Origin: Umbellularia californica
Taxonomy: Eukaryota; Streptophyta; Magnoliopsida; Laurales; Lauraceae
Length of the DNA stretch: 64,000 bases
Assembly: GCA_028538565.1 (NCBI GenBank)
Contig: JAPQWN010000001.1
Span: 10,302,001-10,366,000 of the forward strand
Direction: 5' to 3'
The notes beneath the pieces were generated by a model, which was given only the letters and a program-made list of their open reading frames with translations, had not been told where the DNA came from and did not search any database. The position numbers and the translations under genes are program-made. Below, piece after piece: positions 23,828 to 34,760 of the stretch (its first letter is position 1; every line of letters begins with the position of its first letter).

Positions 23828-26602
23828 ATGCTGGGGTTCCCCAAAAAACCCATCTTCCTCCTCTCCTTCCTCATCAAAAACCCTCCTTCGTCTTCGTCTT
23901 CTTCTTCTTCTTCTTCTTCATCATCATCATTACTATTATTAAGACCCTTTCTCAAACCCTTCTCTTTTTTTTTCTCCTCCTCCGCCTCCGCCTCATTCCT
24001 TTCCCCTCCTCCCTTCCTTCCATACCGACCGTCCATTGCATCATCCGACCACTCCATTGATCTGACATCCTCAAATGCCATCGCCGCCTCCTTCAAGGCA
24101 TGGTTCAGCTCCCGCGACCCAACCATCTTCGATCTCATCCACAAGATCCTCTCCTCCTCCGACGAAGATGCCGCCATCGACACCGCGCTCTCCCGCCTCG
24201 ACCTCCACCTCACCGAGTCCTTCGTCCTCCAGGTCCTCTCCCACCTCCGCTCCCGTGCCGACGTCCTCCCCTGCCTCAGGTTCTTCGATTGGGCCGGCCG
24301 CCAGCGCCAGCGCCAGCGCCACTTCGGCCACACCGTCGCCACCTACCATGCCATTTTCAAGATCCTCTCCCGCGCCCACCTCATGAACGTCATGCTCGAT
24401 TGGCTCCATGCCTTCTCCCGCGTCCCCCACAGCCACTACCGTTCCCGCTTCCACGACACCCTCGTCATGGGTTACGCTGTCGCCGGCCAGCCCGACATCG
24501 CCCTCCTCCAGTTCGCCAAAATGCGCTTCCAAGGGCTCGACCTTAACCCCTTCGCCTACCACGTCCTCTTCAACGCCCTCGTCGAGCAGAGCTGCTTCGA
24601 CGCCGCGGAGGTTATCTCCAAGCAGATCTCAATGAGGGGACTCGACAGAGACATCACCTCCTGCATCCGAATGAAGAATCTCTGCAAGCAGGGCCGCATT
24701 GATGACGCCAAGGCCTTCCTCCGCCAGCTGCGCAGCACAGGCGCGGTTATTAACTTGGACATCATCGGCGTGCTTGTGAACGCGCTCTGCAAGAGGAAGC
24801 GATTCGACGATGCATCCGCGCTGTTGGAGGAGCACCAGCAGTCCGGGAAGTTCCCCATGGCGTCCACCTCCAGTCTCTGGATTAACAATCTGATCTATGC
24901 GGGGATGGTCGATAGGGCGCTCAATTTCTTCCAGATCAGGAAGAAGACAGAAGGTTATGTTCCTGAGACTTCATTTTATAATAAACTGATATTGGGGCTT
25001 TTGAGGAAGAATCGATTGGCCCCGGTTTATGATCTCCTGGTGGAGATGTGGGAGGCGCAAATAGTGCCTGATAAGGTGACCATGAACGCCGCCTTGTGCT
25101 TCTTCTGCAAGGCTGGAATGGTAGATGTGGCATTAGAATTGTATAATTCAAGGTTGGTTATTGGGCTCAGGCCGAATGGCTTTTCCTATAACCATCTCAT
25201 CAAGGCTCTTTGCGGAGATGGGAGCATCGATGAAGCGTACCTGGTGTTTGAGGATTCTTTGAAGCAAGGGTACTTCCCCGGGGAAACGGAGTTCCAATTG
25301 CTCGCTGATTCGCTCTGTAGGGTGGGGAGGTTGGATGAGATGAACAAGCTGATTGAAGCAGCTCGGGAGAAGAACATCACTCCGAGCAATTCCTTGTATG
25401 TGAAATACATTTCGGCTTTATGCCAGGATGGGAAGCCAGATGAGGGGTATTTGGTGGCATGTAGTTTTGCTAGGCAGAGGGCCGCCTTCCTGAATAGGTG
25501 TATTTATGTGAATCTGATACATGGGTTTAGCAAGTTGAACAGGGGAGATATGGCATCCAGGTTGCTGCTTGAAATGCATGAACGCGGTTACCCACCTTGC
25601 CAGAAGTTGTATAGATCTGTTATCCATTGCTTTTGCAGAATGGGTAATTTGCAACAGGTTTTAAACCTTCTAGACATGCTTTTGTCGCATGACGAAGATG
25701 AGGGTGCCAAGAATCAGCGCATTTTCAATTACTTCATTTATGGGGCTGGATGCGCCTTAAAACCTGAGCTCGCGAGGGAAGTGTTTGAGAGAATGTCATT
25801 GAGAGGCATTCAACCCAATATGGATACCAACATTCTCTTGCTGCGGAGTTATTTGAACAGCAACCGCATTGCTGATGCTTTGAACTTCTTCAATGATTTG
25901 GCCAACAAACACGGGCCTAGTAATCGGCGGTATGATGTTATGATTTCAGGTCTTTGCAAACTTGGGAAGCCAGATCAAGCACTCGAAATGTGGAGTGAAA
26001 TGAGAGAGATGGGAGTGGTTCCTAGTCTGCATTGCTACGAGGAGCTTGTACATGTCTTATGCAGAGGCGGAGACTATGATATGACGATAAAGGTATTGAA
26101 GGACCTTCAGAAAACCGGGCGGCGCATTTCTTCATTTATTGGTAACGTGCTTCTTTTCCATACTATGACGAAGCCTGAGCTTAAAAGGGCTTGGATTCAA
26201 TCGAGAGCTGTAGATGGAGAAGAGTCCCCATCAACAGGAACTTTGTTGCTTGGGCAGCTAATTGCTGCATTCTCTGGTGGCATAGGAGTGAAGGAACACC
26301 TAGATAGCTTGGAAGAAGTGATCAAACAGTTCTTTCAAGTTAATATTTTCACTTACAATATGATGTTAAGAGGGCTTATTATGGAGGGTAGAATGGACTA
26401 TGCGTGTGACTTATTTCATAGGATATGCAAGGAAGGGTATTGGCCCAACCGATGGACCTATGATATTATTGTGCATGGTTTCTGCGCACATGGTAGACGA
26501 AAGGAGGCTGAGAGGTGGATGGAGGCAATGCACCGTAATGGATTTTACCCAACTTTTTGCACAGTTGATAGATATAATAACATGAAGATCATGGGAGAAT
26601 AA
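23828..26602 (+). CDS. P-class pentatricopeptide repeat protein, intact
   Basis: A single uninterrupted 924-codon exon; most plant PPR genes are likewise intronless. Residues 1-75 are rich in Ser, Leu, Phe and Pro with almost no acidic residues, including 14 consecutive Ser (21-34) from a TCT/TCA microsatellite. This fits an organelle transit peptide. From about residue 170 to the end there are many 35-residue helical hairpins of the P type, for example ASRLLLEMHERGYPPCQKLY, GLCKLGKPDQALEMWSEMRE and YDIIVHGFCAHGRRKEAERW. No E, DYW or SMR domain follows, so RNA editing deamination is unlikely. Such proteins bind single-stranded organelle RNA and stabilise, splice or mature it. It resembles, from memory, the protein encoded by Arabidopsis At1g71210 (mitochondrial); this is not verified. 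The first 800 bases are far more GC-rich than the rest. A broken sister copy lies at 42985-45629. Confidence 0.9.
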   Translation: MLGFPKKPIFLLSFLIKNPPSSSSSSSSSSSSSSLLLLRPFLKPFSFFFSSSASASFLSPPPFLPYRPSIASSDHSIDLTSSNAIAASFKAWFSSRDPTIFDLIHKILSSSDEDAAIDTALSRLDLHLTESFVLQVLSHLRSRADVLPCLRFFDWAGRQRQRQRHFGHTVATYHAIFKILSRAHLMNVMLDWLHAFSRVPHSHYRSRFHDTLVMGYAVAGQPDIALLQFAKMRFQGLDLNPFAYHVLFNALVEQSCFDAAEVISKQISMRGLDRDITSCIRMKNLCKQGRIDDAKAFLRQLRSTGAVINLDIIGVLVNALCKRKRFDDASALLEEHQQSGKFPMASTSSLWINNLIYAGMVDRALNFFQIRKKTEGYVPETSFYNKLILGLLRKNRLAPVYDLLVEMWEAQIVPDKVTMNAALCFFCKAGMVDVALELYNSRLVIGLRPNGFSYNHLIKALCGDGSIDEAYLVFEDSLKQGYFPGETEFQLLADSLCRVGRLDEMNKLIEAAREKNITPSNSLYVKYISALCQDGKPDEGYLVACSFARQRAAFLNRCIYVNLIHGFSKLNRGDMASRLLLEMHERGYPPCQKLYRSVIHCFCRMGNLQQVLNLLDMLLSHDEDEGAKNQRIFNYFIYGAGCALKPELAREVFERMSLRGIQPNMDTNILLLRSYLNSNRIADALNFFNDLANKHGPSNRRYDVMISGLCKLGKPDQALEMWSEMREMGVVPSLHCYEELVHVLCRGGDYDMTIKVLKDLQKTGRRISSFIGNVLLFHTMTKPELKRAWIQSRAVDGEESPSTGTLLLGQLIAAFSGGIGVKEHLDSLEEVIKQFFQVNIFTYNMMLRGLIMEGRMDYACDLFHRICKEGYWPNRWTYDIIVHGFCAHGRRKEAERWMEAMHRNGFYPTFCTVDRYNNMKIMGE

Positions 26603-26884
26603 TTTTGGCTGTCATCTGGCTTACCCTTCTTACTTTGGTTCTCTGCATCAAAAGTCACAGTCAATGATGATCAGCTAAACAGGTAATACAGACTTGCTTC
26701 TTTGCATGATTTAAATTATCTCCATTCTGTGTTGTATAGCTCCAATAGGTTTCATAATTTATAGTTTGTGAGGGAAAAAAAAAAACTGCTGCTCTTGCTC
26801 TCTTCCCCCACCCTGTCTTTTTTTCTAATATGCTGATTCTTTGTATCTGATTCATAAGATCGATAAAAACAATGATACTAAGAG

Positions 26885-27990
26885 AGTAGTAATAATCAAC
26901 ATCTAAGCCTTGTTCACTCTATTTGGGGATGGCTATGTGAGTGCTATGCTGTCTTCTCTATCACTTTAGAACGTTCAATGTGGATATTTCATTCCAAGTT
27001 GATATCGGCCTCCCTTTCTTCTAGTTGTTCTTGCATCACTTTTTACTCTTGCCCCAGTTTCTGGACAAATGACATTTGATACCCCAGAAAAAAAAAACAA
27101 AAAAGAAAAAGAAAAACGTAGTTAACACCAAATTACATAAATTAAATTATCTTAAATATCAAACTGAAAATGAGAACTCTTAGTTACTTATTTTACTGCA
27201 TTTGATTTTTAATGTCAGTGTTGGATATCAATTACTTACAACATTTTTATAAATGCAATGTAAACTGATGCGAAACACTATAATAAAGGGAAAAAACTTG
27301 ACTTCTTAAACTTATTATCTAACTAATTACTTACAGGTTTGCAGATCGTTCGGTTTCAGATTCCCTTCTTCTCACCTGTCATCCCCTCTCTTTCGTTTTC
27401 TCTCCCTTTTTTTCTCTCTTTCACAACTAGGTCTATCTTATTTATAGGATTCATATTGATTATTTACCAAAAAATGATTCATATTGATTAGGGTTAGGTT
27501 AGATTAGTTTTGGATTTATATCACTTTTTGACGTTTTTGGTCATGATAACTACATTATTTCCATTGTATATCATTAGATAAATGTCACTTAAGATATCTA
27601 ATGTAAATAAGGTTATACCCTCATTTGAATCCAAAAAAAAAAAAATCTCAAATCTAAATTTTAAAAAGAATAAAATTCATTTTTTCAGTTCAAGTTCAAA
27701 ATTTGGTTTTTAGCGGTTTGGCCAAAATTTCAACTTTCAAATGCTAAGGTTTTTCCCAAATCTTAGAAGCTTGTAAATTTATTATGTCAAAGCATTACTA
27801 AAATATAAAAGACCGGCAAAATTATCTCACTTCTTGACTTCCAAACAGGGTAGCATTATTTTTTTCCAATTTTTCATCTGGTTTTGCTTCTAAAGAAAGA
27901 TCCTTTTTTCAGATCTTATTTCCACTGTATTTGATAATAAGTAATCACTTTACTTCTAAGTATGGTGTTGGGTGATTACAGTGAGCTTGC
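26885..27990. other. Copy-1-specific segment, about 1.1 kb
   Basis: This stretch has no counterpart in copy 2, where flanking homology at 45935 and 45975 is nearly contiguous. It is AT-rich and has no coding frame. Either it was inserted in copy 1 or deleted from copy 2; I found no clean inverted ends. Confidence 0.5.
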
Positions 27991-29020
27991 CTCCCCTAGA
28001 TCGATGGGTTAAGGATCTGATGATGATGATGTATGCATTATAAGAGAAAAAAAAAGAGAGAATCTTATTCATTCACTGTAAAGAATCTTATTCATTCACT
28101 GTCTGTATACATGTCTATACCTGGACATGACATGGTCTATAGGTCGAGAGGAAATTGTTTTAGTTAAATTGCTTAATCCACATCCATGCACTTTAATCTC
28201 CACGTTCTTATGAATCTTCAGAACAACATAGTACCACAGTGATGAGTTTGAAGTCATGAAACAACCATAGTATCACAGAAATGTTAAAACAATCAAAGGG
28301 ATTTCTAGTTTGCTACTTGTAGTTAGTGCAGACCTCTTTGCTTCTGATTCCTTTGTTTCTTTTCATTTGCTTGGGAATAAAATTCATTCATCTTTAAGAG
28401 AGAGAACGGTATTTATTGTATGGAAGAAAGAAACTGAAAGCCAAGTTCAAAGCTTACAAGAATTTGTATCCTTAGTTGAGACTTCAATACTAATGAGGGA
28501 GGGAAGGGTATTTATAAGCTTGCCAAAGGTAGAGAAAGGAAAATTGGAAACCTTAATGGCATGATCAGTTAGGGTGCGTCAAAGATGAAATGAATGCATG
28601 TAGTTCAAAAGATAGATGGGGAATGTATCGAATGGCATTGAATTTAGAATATGTGAGTAAAGTATGATAAGAACCAAATTAAGGATGATGAAAGAAATAT
28701 CTACAATAGAAGGACAACCTATTAGAATGGAATGGAGAGAAATTAAGCATTAGGACCAGATGGTGCACCTATAAAAATATCTTGATGGGCAATTGGGATT
28801 TTCAGGCATCACCAAATTGCTCAACAAAATTTTTGAGTATAAGAAGAATGACCAATGAGCTGATGAAGAGTCCTGCGGGCCTTTGTTACAAGAACAAAGG
28901 AGACATCCATAACTACCACATTATCAAGCTTTTGAGCTGTATGATTGAACTTAGGGAGGGAGTAACAAAAGGCGGAACTATAAGAATCAAATATTTTGAG
29001 GAACTGGTTTGGGTTTATGC

Positions 29021-29916
29021 CTGGTGGGCATTGTTCAAAATCGCCGCCGCGGTCATCGCATCCTATCGCGGTCATCAAGTTGCAGTTCGCGGTGTGAATT
29101 TTTATTTTACCCCAAACAAATCCGAAAAAATATCTGAAAAACCCAGAATATTCTAAAATGCTAGAAAACAATATTTTTTTCCATTAGTAAACACTTTAAA
29201 GCAAAATATTGGTACCCCCTAAGTCATTACTTCCTGTATTGCTGTCTTGATCTGAAACTTGTAAAGTTTGTTGAGTTCTAAATTAAATAGGTTTACATGT
29301 ATATATTAAACTAAGTTCAAATATCACAAATTTTACAATGTGCATTGCAACCATAATTTTGAACTGATCATTAGTGTTAAACACTTAAAGTAGAAAAACT
29401 AGTAGTAGTATTGATGTACACTTGTACAGTACTCAATTACTCAATCTCCAAGTAAATTGAGGATGAACTTCAACTTTTAAGTAACATTTACTACTACATT
29501 AAGATTAAATAATTAATTAAAACAGCGGAGTATGAACATAAGGGTATTGCAGTTGAGGAGGAAAGAAACCATCGTATGAGAATCCACCAAAATCTTGCAA
29601 ATTACTTGAGTTTTGGTGAAAAAAGTAGATTAGGAAGCTCTAGCATAGTCTTAAGAAGCTCCACAAATGGTTTGGGAAAGAAAGAAATGAAAAAAGAAGG
29701 GGAAAGAGTAATAAAAAAAAAAAAAATCATCGTCGACTGATATTTTGATCGTTATTTTCAAAATGTCGGCCGTTATGGACCGTTATATTGGCTGTTATGA
29801 CCATTATGGACCGTTATTTATACTGTTTTTTTTTATACCATGTCCATCATGACCGTTATAATTATATTTTAAATAACTTAACGGTAACGGCCATTTTTTT
29901 AAACTATGCTGGTGGG
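29021..29916. mobile_element. hAT-like non-autonomous transposon with 8-bp target duplication
   Basis: The element proper is 29029-29908 (880 bases). It is bounded by CTGGTGGG on both sides (29021-29028 and 29909-29916), an 8-base duplication as made by hAT transposases. The ends are CATTGTTCAAAA and, reverse complemented, CATAGTTTAAAA. Subterminal regions carry repeated short motifs (GCGGTCATC on the left, GACCGTTAT on the right). There is no transposase frame. The empty site is present in the duplicated copy near 46970-46980, which confirms the boundaries independently. Confidence 0.85.
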
Positions 29917-29919
29917 TCA

Positions 29920-30985
29920 TCTACAACTCATGGAAGAATTTAGGGAGCTAGGGAGAATTGGAAAAAATCAGTGTTTATTAACTACCACCCTCCAAGATTT
30001 GAACAACATCCAAGACTCAATTGTTCGAGTTTTGGAGGATGGGAGTGGGGCTTCAAAGGGGGAGGATTATGTGGCTTGTTCTTGGCTGTGATTTGGACTA
30101 TTGGAAAGGAATGAGCGGTGCTTTGAGGGGCGGTCAGTTGATTATTTGCAGTTGGTGGATAGAGTGAGGTTTACTGTTGCTTCATGGAGTGCTCTCTTGT
30201 TGCTTCATGGCCTTTTCAAATCCAGTGAATTTATATATTCCTCCTAGGTGGATTCCTCCTTTTGGTGTCTTCAAACTCAACTTCTGGTCTTGGCGATTTG
30301 GTGAGTGATAGCGAGAGGAACATTCTATTATCTTATTCTGGTCCTGCTGGTTATTGTTCTGTCAATAGAGATAAATCGTTAGCTCTCTTGACTGGCCTTA
30401 GAGAAGTTTCTCGGCTTCATTTAGAGTGTTTAAGGGTGGAAGGTGATTCTTCTCAAGGTTTAAAAAATCGGACTCCGGATCCGACTCGGCCAAGTCCCAA
30501 TTTCCAATAAAATGGTTAGAGGGCCGAGACCCATTAGGACTTGACCAAGTCACATGATTCGAGTTCGAATCTCATAGGACTCGACTTGGCCGATTTTTTG
30601 AACCATGATTCTTCTTGTACCGTTTAGTGGGCTTCTGGTAGGGCTAATCCTCCCTAGCAATTGGCAGACACTATGGAAGAAGTGAGGGATTTATCGACAA
30701 GATTGAGGGTTTCTTTCAATCACATAAAGTGCCGTGCGAATGGGGAGGCAGATTGTCTAGATAAAGAAGGAATTGGGAGGCCCAGCCTGATCTTTTCTTC
30801 TAATTCTGCTATGGCCTCCTGACTTTTGGTCTTCTGTCAGTCCCGTATAGGTGCTACTTTCTTTTGTTTAGGCCCTGCTTTGTTTTTGGTTGTTGGGTCT
30901 TTTTGGGTTCAGTATATATCTCTTATACTATAAAGTTTTTGTGGCTTCTTTTTCAATAAATTCCAGTCAATCTTTTAAAAACAGA
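29920..30985 (+). pseudogene. Remnant of a LINE (L1-type) 3' end with RNase H-like domain
   Basis: Broken frames encode a WTIWKERNERCFEG-like segment, better preserved in the duplicate at 47060-47272. This is the conserved end of plant LINE reverse transcriptases and their zinc-binding region. It is followed by an RNase H-like domain: PPFGVFKLNF near 30260, GLGDLVSDSERNILLSYSG near 30290, LALLTGLREVSRLHLECLRV, and after an inserted MITE, ANGEADCLDKEG near 30745. Stops and shifts interrupt it. It ends with a CAATAAA-containing tail and an A-rich (AAAAG)n tract near 30985-31005. It is a retrotransposon fragment, not a host gene. Confidence 0.75.
30454..30606. mobile_element. MITE (153 bp) inserted inside the LINE RNase H region
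   Basis: The ends are CAAGGTTTAAAAAATCGG and, reverse complemented, ATGGTTCAAAAAATCGG. They are flanked by GATTCTTCT on both sides (30445-30453 and 30607-30615), a 9-base target duplication. Removing the insert rejoins the RNase H frame (VEGDSS to CTV), so it came after the LINE. Confidence 0.85.
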
Positions 30986-33229
30986 AAAGAAAAGAAAAGA
31001 AAAGAAAATGGTCTATGATTAGGTACTGAGGTAGTTATTCTGAAAATTGATCTCTCTAGTGGTTTTCTCAAAATTATATGAGGCATGTATGAAATGGTAG
31101 TTACAAGTGTGAGAACTTTGTGGGAGGAGACACTGGAGTTCCCAGTTGGAGATGGATTACATGAAGGCTCTGCTTTGAGCTCCTATTTATTATAATTGAG
31201 CAACTGATATTCAACATGAAGTTCCTTGGTTTATGTCATTTGAAGATGACGTGGTACTCTTTTTCCTTTTTTTTCTCCTTTTTTTTGGCTACATGGAGGA
31301 CTTGAGCTCTCACACTCTCAAACACTCCCATGTTTATGACCAGGTGAGTTGCGCAGCCATGGACAATGATGTAGTACTCATTTATTAACCAATAGAGCAA
31401 GTGAAAAAAAAATCTAAAACTTTGGAGTTAGGCTTTTTGGTCAAACGGTCATTAATCAATAGAGCAATTGAATGACCTAGAACTTCGGAGTCAGGTGTGA
31501 GTCAAATGGCTGAAATTAGCAAGTCAAAGGCAATACTGAAGTGCACTTTTAGTGGATCTGATGGTAGGGAAGATGAGTTGGTAAATCATAACTTACTGTC
31601 ATGGGAATGGAACCATCCCTATTTATATATTTTATGATGGCGCCAATACAAGGGCCTATAGCAGTAATCATAGTACTTTTATGATTTGTCTTGTAGCGGG
31701 GATTGGAGTTACGAAATTTGGAAAGTGGTGAGAATGGACTGTCAACACTGGGGATTGGGAGTCGGCGGACTTAACTAGCACGTTCTGTTGCTTCAAGTCA
31801 ACCGGATTGTTGAATGGGTTGGGTACTTGAGTTTTCCTAACTCGTGAACAACCCATATATAGTGGGTCTAGTTCGGGTTTGTTTTGGCTGGTTGGATGAC
31901 CTTATGGGACTGCTGAATCAATTCAAACTTGACCTCACGATTAAATGGGGCAGGGTTCCCAATCCATGGCAAACCCATATATAATGTGAGTTTTGTTTAG
32001 GTTGGGTTAGGCAGTTTTGGCCTGGCCTGTGTTGGTGGGTCGGATCGGATTTTGGCACTCCTATTACTTTGGATCTAGATTACCATTTTGATCACAGGTT
32101 CATTTCTATAAGATGGCAGTCAAACCTGCTTTGTTGTATAGAGCTGGAAACAAGAGATAGTACATGTTGTCTTTAATGTTGGCCATGATGGTCAATGGAT
32201 GCATGAATCTCCAAGAAAGGATAGAAATAAGAACAAACTCATAAGGGGTCATGGGTTAGCTCTAATAGAAAAAGAAAATCAAATAATGCTTTAAACAGGC
32301 AAGACCAGAAACAACTCATGTATGAGGTATTTGAAATGTTACAACTTAAAGGAGCTAGGAAAAGACTAATAAAGACCTGGAATGAATTAGTGGGTAACGA
32401 CATCATAGATCGTGGAGTTAAGCCAAGAGGAAAGACATTATAGATTGTGGAGTAATGCTGTAACAGTTACCAAGAACACAACTTAAAATTTGGCTTGAGT
32501 GGAAAACTAGAATTCAAGAATTTGATCCGTTGGATGAGTCTTTGTGGAAAAGCTAGTAAAGTTTATGCTATTGTGTAGGGGTGGCAATTGTTTGGTCATG
32601 TTCTTTATCCTCATACTTAGGTTCATTTGATTGGGGAGTTAGTGGAATGGAATTATCCCATGGGCCTAGAAATTGGAAATATCTTGGTGGAAGTGAATCC
32701 TTTCTATGAGGAATTGAGGATATTAAATCATTGTCAAAACGATTGTAGAAATGAGGCAAAAAGCAAGTAAAAAGGCAGTTGTTGGAATCTGCTACATGCT
32801 AAGAGTTCCATTCTGTCAGCCAAACATAGAATTAAGAGATGAAAAATCTGCCTTAGCACACTGCCCAATTTATCGCCGCATTGGACAATTCATTCCAATA
32901 ATTTATATAATTCCTGGTTCAAATGAACCCATAAGGTGCCAAATCTCAATTCAAACCAACCTGATAATTAACTGGGCCATATTATCTCCAAACTGAAACC
33001 GACTTGTACGTAAACAGGTCAACCGGATTCATTTTAAGTCCACAAAAACATCTTGTTTTTGCAGAGATTTTCTGTACATTCTTTTTACTGTTTTAATTCA
33101 GGGGAAAATGACATAGGTTTTCTTTGCATAGATTCCTTATTTCACAAAAGGGTGCAAGAGTACAGACTCGAAATCTGAAGCCGCTGTTAAACAAAAATAG
33201 TGTTTGAATTGGGTAGGGCGAATAGGATA

Positions 33230-33650
33230 ATGGTAGAACTCGATGCATCTAGTGTAATTCAGGGGGTCCTGTGGGTGTGGATGGTTCGAATGGATCATAA
33301 AGTCGGCCCTACCATATTGCCCCCCACTCTATGTCCCTCACCCTATGGTGAGGGATGAATACACATGAATATTTCCATTACTTATGTATTTACGAAAATG
33401 CATATAAGATAACTTTTTACGTGTCTCTCGAGTGGTGAAAAGAAAGATCTTTGACTTAAAAAGGGCTTCCAGTGGGCTCCATAGTTATTTGGATTGGGAC
33501 CTCATTGAACTTGAGCCTTTAATGGACGGGATATTTCTTTGGCGAGCTAAGACTTGGGGTCTTGGATCTATGTTGGACCCAGGACTGTGACTTGGACTCT
33601 TCAATCCGTATCAAGCCTGGACTTGGGCCCAGGCAGATTGATGCAGATCT
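33230..33650 (+). repeat. Block present in opposite orientation at 48870-49150
   Basis: Sequence from CTCGATGCATCTAGTGTAAT through AGGGATGAA and on to the AACCCAGGACTG region has a reverse-complement counterpart in copy 2 of the duplication. This marks a local inversion in one of the copies. It is non-coding, with a CTCACC..GGTGAG inverted repeat. Confidence 0.75.
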
Positions 33651-34760
33651 GGATCTATTGACAACCCTATATGATGGATGAAAAAACATTTAGCATTTCT
33701 TTTATTTTGACTATTGATTCTTTCCAAAATTTAAGAATGTGTGATGGATGAAAAAACTTTTAGCATTTTTTTTTTCTTTTGATTGTTAATTCTTTTCAAA
33801 ATTTAAGAATGCCATTTGTTACCAAATATTCTCTAATAATACCATATGATTACTTTTGTAACATTATTCTTACCCATTAAATGGATTTCGGTAGTAGACA
33901 ACTAGACATCGTTCTTTTTATGTATTTGCACCATTAATAAGAAAATCTCACAATTTTTTATTTGCAATTTTGCAACTCTATAATTTCCTTTATACCCCAT
34001 ATCCTATCAGCCTCTCTTCACATTGCATATTCCAAATTATTTATCTTTAGAATACTGTTTTTCCAGAACACAGATTATCTTGGTTAAATTTTGGTATTTG
34101 TTCATGGTGTTCTGTTTATGTGATAAGGATGTAAGTCTCAACGTTTTTTAAGAAAAAATCCATAACTTACCCTGCTTTAAGGCACTAATGGCTGATATCT
34201 CCCTGTTCTGACGGCGTTCAAACCTCTGTACCCTGCCTCCTCTGAGGACTTTTGATGTCCCTTGACCTCTTGAGCTACCGCATGCGACTATTTCCCACCA
34301 TTTAATCTGTTTTGCACACTGGTGGAGGAAGAAAATCTTGGCTGAAAACAAAATTTTCTTCTTTTTATCATTTCTACTATGAGATTCTTGCGTGGGCTGG
34401 AATGGTGACTCCTGATTGTTTTGCCTAAATGAATCTCAGCCTAGGTCCGGATTGATGTGCAGGTTTGGCATCAACGAAATGGCCCTTTGGGAGCTGATAC
34501 TCTCCAGATCTATTGCTGTGACTTGTGCGAGTACGGAAACCATGCGTCCTTTTTTCTTGAGTTGTGTTCCATTTATCATTGTTAGGGCTGCCAGGGCTCG
34601 AGGCCGATTCAACACATTTTTGCAGTAATTTAAACTATAAGGTGATTGCTTGCATCTCATTTTTGAAGACCAATGGTTGGTGAGAGCTTCCTTACTCAGA
34701 CTCTAGTTTTTTCTTGGATGCGATCAATAAGCAATCAAAGCAATGTCAGAGGATAGTTAT

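Larger units (their letters stand above)
26603..34760 (+). repeat. Segmental duplication, copy 1 (3' flank of the intact PPR gene)
   Basis: This non-coding flank aligns in order with 45630-51870. Aligned pieces are about 26603-26880 with 45630-45935, 28000-29028 with 45975-46980, 29909-30225 with 46980-47272, 31775-32530 with 47290-48115 and 34550-34760 with 51550-51720. Copy 1 carries several insertions that copy 2 lacks. The pair shows that the PPR gene was duplicated together with several kilobases downstream. Confidence 0.85.

Noticed and set aside
23821..24888. Long open frames antisense and in other frames of the PPR gene 5' part
   Set aside because: High third-position GC removes stop codons from alternative frames. 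They show composition bias (Arg/Pro or Glu/Gly) and no domain.
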